Made by a program: the position numbers and the translations under genes
Assembly (NCBI GenBank): GCA_039714315.1
Contig: JBDLJM010000008.1
Coordinates: forward strand, 1-49,490
Direction of reading: 5' to 3'
DNA from: Bacteroidota bacterium
Lineage (GTDB): Bacteria > Bacteroidota > Bacteroidia > Flavobacteriales > JADGDT01
DNA length: 49,490 nucleotides
Notes under the pieces: generated by a model
Seen by the model: the letters and a program-made list of their open reading frames with translations, nothing else
What the model was told of the DNA's origin: nothing
Database searches by the model: none
Part shown: positions 17,934 through 25,125 of the stretch, piece by piece
How the letters are laid out: each line of letters opens with the position of its first letter
How positions within the stretch are numbered: the first letter of the stretch is position 1

Positions 17934-17999
17934 GGACTATGTTGTTAGTAGTTTTATTGAATAAGTTTTCGTTCAACATCCAAAAATCCCCTACTTTAT

Positions 18000-18065
18000 T
18001 ATCATAAAGTATCCTATTATTGTCAATATGTGCATTGAAATTAGTTAATATTAATACAATATTTG
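18000..18065 (+). promoter_or_regulatory. Regulon site 1: AraC-type operator and promoter of the FGGY gene
   Basis: Distal half-site TATCATAAAGTATCCTA (18000-18016) and proximal half-site TGTCAATATGTGCATTG (18021-18037) start 21 bp apart. The final TTG (18035-18037) acts as -33, followed by 20 bp and the -7-like box AATATTTG (18058-18065). It lies between the divergent AraC and FGGY genes and points at the FGGY gene, but could also autoregulate araC. Confidence 0.8.
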
Positions 18066-18206
18066 TAATATGGATACGACAGTAAATTCGATGCTAAAAT
18101 ATAAATATTAATCGATTTTACCAGTTAAAATTAAATTGATTATTCTGGTTTAAGAATGTTATCCTCACAAATATAGATAGTTGTAGATGTAAATTTTGTA
18201 GTGTAT

Positions 18207-19589
18207 ATGGATATTATTGTTGTTTTTGATATAGGCAAGGTTAAACGAAAGGTGTTATTTTTTAATAATAGCCTTGAGGTTGTGTATAAGGATGAAATAA
18301 AGATTAAAGAAAAGTTAAACGAAAACGGAATCTTAATTGATGATGTTGAAGGTGTTGTAGATTGGGTTTATAATGTAATTGATTCAACAATATCAAAAAA
18401 TGTTTATACTATAAAAGGAGTTAACTTTTCTACTTACGGAGCTTCTTTGATATATCTAAACGATGAAGGAAAAAAGCTTGGTTATTTGTATAATAATATG
18501 ATGTCATTACCTTATAGCTTTGGTAGAGAGTTATACGACAAACACGGAGGAGTATTTGAGTTTGCCAGAAAAACGTCTTCTTCTCTACTGGGGTTTCAAA
18601 ATTCAGGCTTGCAGTTGAAATGGCTAAAGGAGGAGCGCCCCGATACATATAAGCAAGCTAAACATGTATTGCATTTTCCACAGTATCTGAGCTATTTATT
18701 TACAGGTAAAATTGTAAGTGAGTTTACAACGATAGGTTGTCATACCGCAATGTGGGATTTTGAAGAAAACAAATATCATAATTGGCTAAATGATATTGAT
18801 ATAAATATACCTGAGCCCGTAGAAACTAAACAAAATCACACTGTAAATTATAAGGGGCATGAATTTAAGGTAGGTGTTGGTATTATGGATGCTATGGCCG
18901 ACTTACTCCCATATTTAAGTACTGATACGGATGAGTTTTTGATGTTATACACTAAGAGATGGTGTGTGGCAATGAACCCTTTTAACCGTGAACCGCTTAC
19001 ACCAAAAGAAGTGGAAAATGAGTGTTCATGCTACCTTAGCTATAATAATGATCAGGTAAAATCATCACGGTTTTATTTAGCACATATTCATGATGTACAT
19101 GTTGAGAAAATTGCAGAACAGTTTAATGTTTCAGTTGATGAAATTGAAAAAGTTAACCTAAATGAAGACGTTTTAGAAGAACTGGCCGATAATGTTAGTG
19201 AAGAAAGAATGTTTTTTGTTGATGGTATTCCCGAAAATTACATAGATACATATGTTGATATATCTCTTTTTAAGAATTATAAAGAAGCATATCATCAGTT
19301 AATGATCGATTTAACACGTATTAATATTGAGTCTATCGAATTGGTGATTCCTGAGAGTGATCACTCAAATAAAATATATGTTACAGGACGATTCTCGTAT
19401 AATGATATTTATATGAAACTTTTGTCGGGGTATTTTATGGATAAAAGGGTTTTTACATCCGAAATTGACAGCCCCGAAGCTTTGGGAGCGGCATTGATGT
19501 TATATGATGAAATATTTCCGGGTAATGAAGTTAAGATTGATCTGGGGTTAAAAGAATGGAAGTCGGAAGTAAATTTGGAGGAATATTAA
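18207..19589 (+). CDS. FGGY-family carbohydrate kinase homologue with degenerate nucleotide-binding motifs
   Basis: The ATG at 18207 is preferred over a GTG at 18201, giving 460 residues. The fold follows FGGY kinases: FDIGKVKRKVLFF at the start, an alpha-helical middle, GIMDAMADLLPYL with the presumed catalytic Asp at 228, and YVTGRFSYNDIYMKLL near 391. Relatives known to me have a phosphate-binding STGTW where this protein reads YTKRW (248-252), and a GG where this one has GR (394-395). These changes would weaken ATP binding. It may be a weak kinase or a sugar sensor. It has the first operator of the regulon and stands next to the AraC gene. Confidence 0.75.
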   Translation: MDIIVVFDIGKVKRKVLFFNNSLEVVYKDEIKIKEKLNENGILIDDVEGVVDWVYNVIDSTISKNVYTIKGVNFSTYGASLIYLNDEGKKLGYLYNNMMSLPYSFGRELYDKHGGVFEFARKTSSSLLGFQNSGLQLKWLKEERPDTYKQAKHVLHFPQYLSYLFTGKIVSEFTTIGCHTAMWDFEENKYHNWLNDIDINIPEPVETKQNHTVNYKGHEFKVGVGIMDAMADLLPYLSTDTDEFLMLYTKRWCVAMNPFNREPLTPKEVENECSCYLSYNNDQVKSSRFYLAHIHDVHVEKIAEQFNVSVDEIEKVNLNEDVLEELADNVSEERMFFVDGIPENYIDTYVDISLFKNYKEAYHQLMIDLTRINIESIELVIPESDHSNKIYVTGRFSYNDIYMKLLSGYFMDKRVFTSEIDSPEALGAALMLYDEIFPGNEVKIDLGLKEWKSEVNLEEY

Positions 19590-19620
19590 GAGCCAGTGAA
19601 TTGTATTTTGTTATAAATAA

Positions 19621-19668
19621 AAAAAGTCTGATAAAACGTAACAACAGTTTTATCAGGCTTTTTTTTGC
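19621..19668 (+). terminator. Terminator after the FGGY gene
   Basis: GTCTGATAAAAC ... GTTTTATCAGGC forms a 12-bp stem with one G-U pair, flanked by an A-run and followed by TTTTTTTT. Confidence 0.88.
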
Positions 19669-19693
19669 GAAATTATTGTGGTTTCCCTCTTTT

Positions 19694-19759
19694 TGCCAGA
19701 TAGTTAATGACTAGTGCCATTTAGTGCATTGCCTCTAAAAAGAAATCACCATAATATTG
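19694..19759 (+). promoter_or_regulatory. Regulon site 2: operator and promoter of the 1067-residue surface protein
   Basis: Half-sites TGCCAGATAGTTAATGA (19694) and TGCCATTTAGTGCATTG (19715) are 21 bp apart. TTG at 19729-19731 is followed by 20 bp and TAATATTG at 19752-19759. The predicted leader is about 65 nt. Confidence 0.85.
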
Positions 19760-19830
19760 ACTTTTGATATTTGATACATATGTGTATTGGCGTACTGTAT
19801 GTAGTTGAACTAAACTTAAAATAATTTCTT

Positions 19831-22800
19831 ATGAAAAAAAGATTTTTACAAAAAACACTTAGCAAGTTTGCTTTTGCAGCAATGCTTCTGGCAGGTGGGG
19901 CTGCTTTTGCAGATGCTCCAGTGATAGAGACTGTCGCTGATATAAGCCTATATACCGGACATGGGCGTACGTTTATGACACCGGGAAGTGATGCGGATGG
20001 TGACGCTCTTACTTGGAGTGTTATTGATAAAACCGGTACAGGTGTTGCAGATGGCCAGATTTTGGTTGATACTCAGTTTTGGGTAGATGGAGATCCTGCA
20101 TTTATTCAGGTGTTGAATACTTGTCCTGCGGGAACTTATGCAGTAACTATTCAGTTAGAAGCAGGTGGAGAGACTACAACGCAGGATGTAAATATTGTTG
20201 TTGCAGACGGAACAGTAGCAAACGAAGTTACAGCTCCTGCTAATGGTGCGATAATTGAATCAGGAATCGAATTTACTATTGAAGGACAGTTATTTGCTTA
20301 TGACCAACCAACAGTTGCAGCTACTGTTTATATGGAAGAGGTTGATGTTGATGGAAACTTGGTTGATGCCGATGGTAATGGATCTGTTTCTAAAGATGAG
20401 TTTAGCTTGAGTATTTCAGGTTTGCTAACTGGCACTCAGATTTCTGCACCCTACACTATTAACGTAGGTGATGTTTTTACTAATAGAAAAGGTTTAGAAG
20501 TAACAATTAAAGAAGATTCATATTATAGAATATTTTTTAAAGGTTGGGATGGTGCATCTGCGTGGTACACTGATGCCAGAATTGGAAATATTGCTTCTAA
20601 GTTAATACAGTTCTCTCCTGCGGTTGGTATTCCTACTATACCGGATGTAGTATTTGAAGGTGAGGATGATAACACTATCGAAATTGATGGTGGAGAGTCT
20701 GTAACGTTGAAAGCATATGCAGTTGATACAGATTATATAGTTGGAGAAAATGGTGTTACAAATGGACAGTATCCTGATCACGTTGTGTTTACTGTTGAAA
20801 ATGATGCAAGTGGCATAGTTGAAGGAGTTAATAAAGATGGTGGACCTTGGGCGGTTGCTGCTTATGACAACGCCTTGTACACTGGATTTTATGTTATAAA
20901 TACTAAAGGTCTTGCTGTTGGAACATATACATTTGATGTAGTTGCAACAGATGAAAAAGGGTCTAAGGATTCTGAAACTATTACAGTTAATGTTAATGAG
21001 GTTGCCGGTAATAACGCTCCTACACTTAATGACCCTTTATTCGTTGACAAGCCTAATGATAAAGCAGAATATACAGATTTCGAAATTGCTGTAGGTGAAT
21101 CATTAAGTTTAACTGCTTTGGCTTGGGATGAAGATGCGGTGTTGGATTATGATGAAAATAATGGTTATGCATGGCTTGGAAATCTTACTTTCTCTGTAGA
21201 AAATGATATAGCAGGACTTGTAAAGAGTGTTGCTACAGAAGGAGGTCCTTGGGCAGTTAATGATCCTGTTTATGGTAGTACACTATATACCGGATTATAT
21301 ACAATAGAAGCTTCAGGTGTTGATGCGGGTGTTTATATGTTCGATGTTGTTTTTATTGATGATAAAGGTGCTAAAGTTACTCAAACAGTTGAGGTTACAG
21401 TTACTGGAGGTGTTGCAGGTAATACAGCTCCTATTTTAGAAACACCTGTTTTCCCTGGAGTTGCACAGTCTGTAGTTGACGGTGTAGGTGTAGATGGAAA
21501 TACTATTTATGTAAAAGCCGGAACTAAAATTGAAGAATTAAAGGCTTGGGCTTGGGATACTGATGAGGTTGCTGAGGCTTTAGCTTGGTCTAGTAATGTT
21601 GATGCAACTACAGGTTTAGTTATTACATCTGTTGTTGATGGTACTGGACAGCCTTGGGCAATTGGTGATCCTGTATATGGTAATGCATTGTACACTGGAT
21701 TATATACTATTGATGCATCTGCTGCACAACCTGGTACATATACTTTCGATTTGATTGTTACTGATGAGCAAGGTGTTTTCGATAGAGAAATTATGACTGT
21801 TGTTGTAACTGGTGCTCCGGTTATTGGAGATTTACCTGAAATACATGTTGCTCCTCACGCAGTAGAGTCATATGTTGGAGTTCCTGCAAAATATACTGTT
21901 GCTGTTTTCGAATGGCAAATTGATGATGATATTACTGTTACTCTTGAAGGAGCTCCTGCAGGTGTTACTGTTGAAGATTCTGGTGAATTAACTGATTTAG
22001 GAGAAGAGATTTGGTATATCAATGTAGCTGCTGATGCTGCTGTTGTTGATGCCGGTCAGTTTAATATTTCTGTTTCTGATGGAGTTAACGATCCAGTTAT
22101 ACATAGTGTAGAACTTGATATTCGCGAATATTCAGGAGTTGTATTAGCTAGTAGAGAAGATGTTGCTGTGACACTTAATGCTCCAGCAGGTAGTTTTGCT
22201 GCTTTCTATACCGTAGGTGATGGTTATATACATGGTACACCTGAAGAATCTTTTAGTGGATTTATTGGTCATGCAGCTGAAACAAATTTAGTTGGTGCAA
22301 ATGTAATTCCTTTCCAAATACCTTCTAGTGGTTCTGTTGAAAGTGCTTCATTTAATATTACTGCATTCAGAAAAGTAGCAAATGCTACTACTATACCTGA
22401 TGCTTCTCTTTATGGTGTTGACGGTTTCCGTTCTACTCCTGAAGTTCTTGAATCTGATGTTGAAAATATGACTTTGTTAGTTGAAGAGTTTATAGCTGAC
22501 GAAGTATACGGTAATGGATTGGAAGAAGCATACTCTAGTAACGATGCTAGTATTGCAGCCTTTATTAATCAGCAAATTGCTGCTGGTGCAAAACCTGGTG
22601 ATTACGTTTTCTTTAGTGTTGTATCAGGACCGAATATGGTAGCTGAGCCTGCAGCATGGTTATTTATTAAATATTACACAGCTGATGGTTTAGTAGCTAC
22701 AGATGGTGGACATATTGCAGACGGAAGAGTTGAGGTTGCAGATAACCTTAAACCTTATTTGATAACTGAATTTACTCTTGGATTAGATGATCTTGCTACA

Positions 22801-23034
22801 ATAAACTTCGATGTTTATCCAAACCCTGTTGTTAACGGAGAGTTTACAGTTAGACTACCTGAGGCTTCTAAAAATGTATTAGTAGAAGTTATTGATATTA
22901 ATGGTAGAATGATTAGTTCTTCTATCGAAAATGGTAAAGAGTTTAAATCAAATGTAAATTTAAGTACAGGAGTTTATATTGTGAAAATTTCAAACTCTGA
23001 GTTTAGAGCTCAAAGAAAATTAATTGTTCGATAA
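19831..23034 (+). CDS. Large T9SS-secreted surface protein with Ig/cadherin-like repeats
   Basis: The 1067-residue protein has a signal peptide ending AAFAD, then an Ig-like domain starting APVIETVADISLYTGHG (28-125). An EF-hand-like loop DADGNGSVSKDE lies at 179-190. Three tandem repeats follow at about 270-393, 396-527 and 533-661, each with a PWA(V/I) ... LYTGxY signature, then an Ig-like part (about 662-765), a domain at about 770-985, and a T9SS type A sorting domain (YPNPVVNGEFTVRL to the end). The 770-985 domain resembles the N-terminal domain of the protein at 43449. No catalytic motif is recognised. It probably binds glycan or calcium at the cell surface, inferred from architecture and from regulon site 2. 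Confidence 0.85.
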   Translation: MKKRFLQKTLSKFAFAAMLLAGGAAFADAPVIETVADISLYTGHGRTFMTPGSDADGDALTWSVIDKTGTGVADGQILVDTQFWVDGDPAFIQVLNTCPAGTYAVTIQLEAGGETTTQDVNIVVADGTVANEVTAPANGAIIESGIEFTIEGQLFAYDQPTVAATVYMEEVDVDGNLVDADGNGSVSKDEFSLSISGLLTGTQISAPYTINVGDVFTNRKGLEVTIKEDSYYRIFFKGWDGASAWYTDARIGNIASKLIQFSPAVGIPTIPDVVFEGEDDNTIEIDGGESVTLKAYAVDTDYIVGENGVTNGQYPDHVVFTVENDASGIVEGVNKDGGPWAVAAYDNALYTGFYVINTKGLAVGTYTFDVVATDEKGSKDSETITVNVNEVAGNNAPTLNDPLFVDKPNDKAEYTDFEIAVGESLSLTALAWDEDAVLDYDENNGYAWLGNLTFSVENDIAGLVKSVATEGGPWAVNDPVYGSTLYTGLYTIEASGVDAGVYMFDVVFIDDKGAKVTQTVEVTVTGGVAGNTAPILETPVFPGVAQSVVDGVGVDGNTIYVKAGTKIEELKAWAWDTDEVAEALAWSSNVDATTGLVITSVVDGTGQPWAIGDPVYGNALYTGLYTIDASAAQPGTYTFDLIVTDEQGVFDREIMTVVVTGAPVIGDLPEIHVAPHAVESYVGVPAKYTVAVFEWQIDDDITVTLEGAPAGVTVEDSGELTDLGEEIWYINVAADAAVVDAGQFNISVSDGVNDPVIHSVELDIREYSGVVLASREDVAVTLNAPAGSFAAFYTVGDGYIHGTPEESFSGFIGHAAETNLVGANVIPFQIPSSGSVESASFNITAFRKVANATTIPDASLYGVDGFRSTPEVLESDVENMTLLVEEFIADEVYGNGLEEAYSSNDASIAAFINQQIAAGAKPGDYVFFSVVSGPNMVAEPAAWLFIKYYTADGLVATDGGHIADGRVEVADNLKPYLITEFTLGLDDLATINFDVYPNPVVNGEFTVRLPEASKNVLVEVIDINGRMISSSIENGKEFKSNVNLSTGVYIVKISNSEFRAQRKLIVR
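20638..21814 (+). repeat. Three tandem in-frame domain repeats of about 130 codons
   Basis: Within the gene at 19831, three successive coding repeats encode GGPWAVAAYDNALYTGFY, GGPWAVNDPVYGSTLYTGLY and GQPWAIGDPVYGNALYTGLY. They share a preceding acidic loop (DTD, DED and DTDE) and a final FDV(V/I) strand. The second and third are closest, consistent with a recent duplication. Confidence 0.85.
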
Positions 23035-23056
23035 GAATAATTATTTATAAAATAGC

Positions 23057-23088
23057 AAAAGGCTGTCTTTAATTAGACAGCCTTTTTT
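23057..23088 (+). terminator. Terminator after the Ig-repeat gene
   Basis: The perfect 12-bp stem AAAAGGCTGTCT / AGACAGCCTTTT with a 6-nt loop is followed by a T-run. Confidence 0.9.
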
Positions 23089-23121
23089 GCATTTAGATGA
23101 TATCGTTAAGTGAATTTGAAA

Positions 23122-23187
23122 TGTCAAAAAGTGATTAAATTATGCCAAATAGTGTATTGTTTACATTGCTTTATAAGTTAATATTTG
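23122..23187 (+). promoter_or_regulatory. Regulon site 3: operator and promoter of the beta-helix/TonB receptor genes
   Basis: Half-sites TGTCAAAAAGTGATTAA (23122) and TGCCAAATAGTGTATTG (23143) are 21 bp apart. TTG at 23157-23159, 20 bp, then AATATTTG at 23180-23187, identical to the -7 box of site 1. The leader is about 110 nt. Confidence 0.85.
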
Positions 23188-23304
23188 TAATGTTGTTTTA
23201 ATGGATGAATAGTTTAGATAGTAGAAGTTTATTGATATAAACTCAAACATATAACAATCTAAGCAACAATGATATGATTAATTAAAATTTTAAAGTTATA
23301 AATT

Positions 23305-25062
23305 ATGAAAGTGAAATCTTTACTATTGATGGCCTTTCTTTGGAGTAGTATAACTGCTTATTCTCAGGATGAGCATGTTTTAGTAGTTGCCCCATACGAT
23401 GGTACAAACATTACATTAGATAAAGTTATTTCGGGTGATACTACCAGTACCGGTGAGCGAAAAGATCTCAATAGGATTTATCAATTACAGCGGGGTGGTA
23501 TTTATTTAATGGATGCTATTGTTACGGCAAATTACTCATTAAAAATAATAGCCAGCCCTGGTACTGAGCGTCCGCCAATAGTATATAAAGGATATGATGC
23601 TAATGGTATAGCTCTTAATAAATTTTTCTCTTTTGTAGGTCATGGAAATAGCTATGCTTTTCAGGATATAATTTTTAATGCAGTTAATGATAAAGGTGAA
23701 TATGATAAATACTATCATTCAGGTTTATCTTTCGCAGGTGATAATACTCGCTTAGAAGTAAAAGCTTGTGTATTTAATGGTTTTCAGTCCGGTGCTATAA
23801 GGATGACAGGAAAAGATAATACAGTTTACTTAAGCGATAATGTTTGGCGAAACGGAAATGCAAAGTATCATCCTTTTGTAGGTCAGCAAGGTACTTATGG
23901 AGTATTTCCAATGGATACTTTGGTCGTTACAAATAATACTTTCTTTAATAATCATGGATATAGCTTATTGCATGGTACAGGGTCAGGGTTGATTGATTAT
24001 GCAGTTGTTGAGCATAATACATTCTATACATCTTTGGTTCCGGTATTGGAATTACGCGAGATGATTAATCTTAAAATCAGAAGTAATATATTTTACGGTA
24101 TTGCTGCTTATGGGGATACTGAATTATCGAGAAGTGGTAACTGGTATGTTAATGATGGAGAATCGGCACTGAGTACAATGTATTTTACAGAGGTATCCGG
24201 TAACCAATTGTTTTCGTTAAAGCGAATGAGAGAAAAAGATAGGAAAATTTCAGTGACAAACAATGCCTATTTTACTCCTCAGGCTATAGAAGACTATAAT
24301 GGTAAATCTTATACCGATGCAACAGGTGGTGTTACAGAAGTTACAGGAACTGTTTGGATGAACGAAAAGGTACAGGCAATGTTTGACAATAGTACAGCTT
24401 ATCCTTATTTTGATGATAGTGATAATTATAATGCCGATCCGGGATTTAAGTCAGTGATGGCCGGAGGTAAGGATGTTAATGATTGGGTTGTTGATGAACT
24501 TGCTTATGCCTGTGTAGAATATCGTGAAACTATGGACGATCCAACAAAGGGATGGGGAGCATGTTCGTCTCGAAGAAATATAGATGAAGATCTTGTAGGC
24601 GAATATGATATTCTTAGAATTCAATGGCCATTGGTTGAAGGAAATCATGAAATAACAAACCCTAACTTACTATCTGCTGGACATGATGGACTTCCGGTAG
24701 GAAATCTTAATTGGGATTCAGCTTTGCGTAAAGAATACGTACTGCCTGATGGAATTGGAGGTATGCAAGGATTAGGTATAGGTGATTTTGTAAAAACTGC
24801 TGAGCAGTATAGCCTTTCTAATTATCCAAACCCTGCTAATAATTTTACTACAATATCGTTTAATCTTCCTACAAAACGAGAGGTTAAAATATCTATTTAT
24901 AATTTGTTGGGACAAGAAGTGGAAGTAGTTGCTCAGGATGAGTTAAGTAAAGGGCACCATGAATTAAATATCGACTTAAGCTCATATTCTGTAGGCTTGT
25001 ATTTATATGTTCTGGAAACAGAAAACGGTACTCAGGTTAATAGAATGATAATCCAAAAGTAA
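23305..25062 (+). CDS. T9SS-secreted right-handed beta-helix protein
   Basis: The 585-residue protein has a signal peptide (to about 20, AYSQ) and a right-handed parallel beta-helix (about 70-300). Helix rungs include NTRLEVKACVFNGFQSGAI, LVVTNNTFFNNHG and LKIRSNIFYG. A T9SS type A sorting domain covers about 510-585 (LSNYPNPANNFTTISF to IIQK). The fold is shared by pectate lyase-like enzymes, chondroitinase B-type PL6 lyases and glycan-binding proteins. I see no secure catalytic set, so a lyase or epimerase role is only possible. It is the first gene of a unit with the TonB receptor, 63 bp downstream, under regulon site 3. Confidence 0.82.
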   Translation: MKVKSLLLMAFLWSSITAYSQDEHVLVVAPYDGTNITLDKVISGDTTSTGERKDLNRIYQLQRGGIYLMDAIVTANYSLKIIASPGTERPPIVYKGYDANGIALNKFFSFVGHGNSYAFQDIIFNAVNDKGEYDKYYHSGLSFAGDNTRLEVKACVFNGFQSGAIRMTGKDNTVYLSDNVWRNGNAKYHPFVGQQGTYGVFPMDTLVVTNNTFFNNHGYSLLHGTGSGLIDYAVVEHNTFYTSLVPVLELREMINLKIRSNIFYGIAAYGDTELSRSGNWYVNDGESALSTMYFTEVSGNQLFSLKRMREKDRKISVTNNAYFTPQAIEDYNGKSYTDATGGVTEVTGTVWMNEKVQAMFDNSTAYPYFDDSDNYNADPGFKSVMAGGKDVNDWVVDELAYACVEYRETMDDPTKGWGACSSRRNIDEDLVGEYDILRIQWPLVEGNHEITNPNLLSAGHDGLPVGNLNWDSALRKEYVLPDGIGGMQGLGIGDFVKTAEQYSLSNYPNPANNFTTISFNLPTKREVKISIYNLLGQEVEVVAQDELSKGHHELNIDLSSYSVGLYLYVLETENGTQVNRMIIQK

Positions 25063-25125
25063 CTTTAATAATAAGTTTATTAGTTGTTTTAATGACGGTA
25101 ATAATCTTATTTAAAAATATATATT

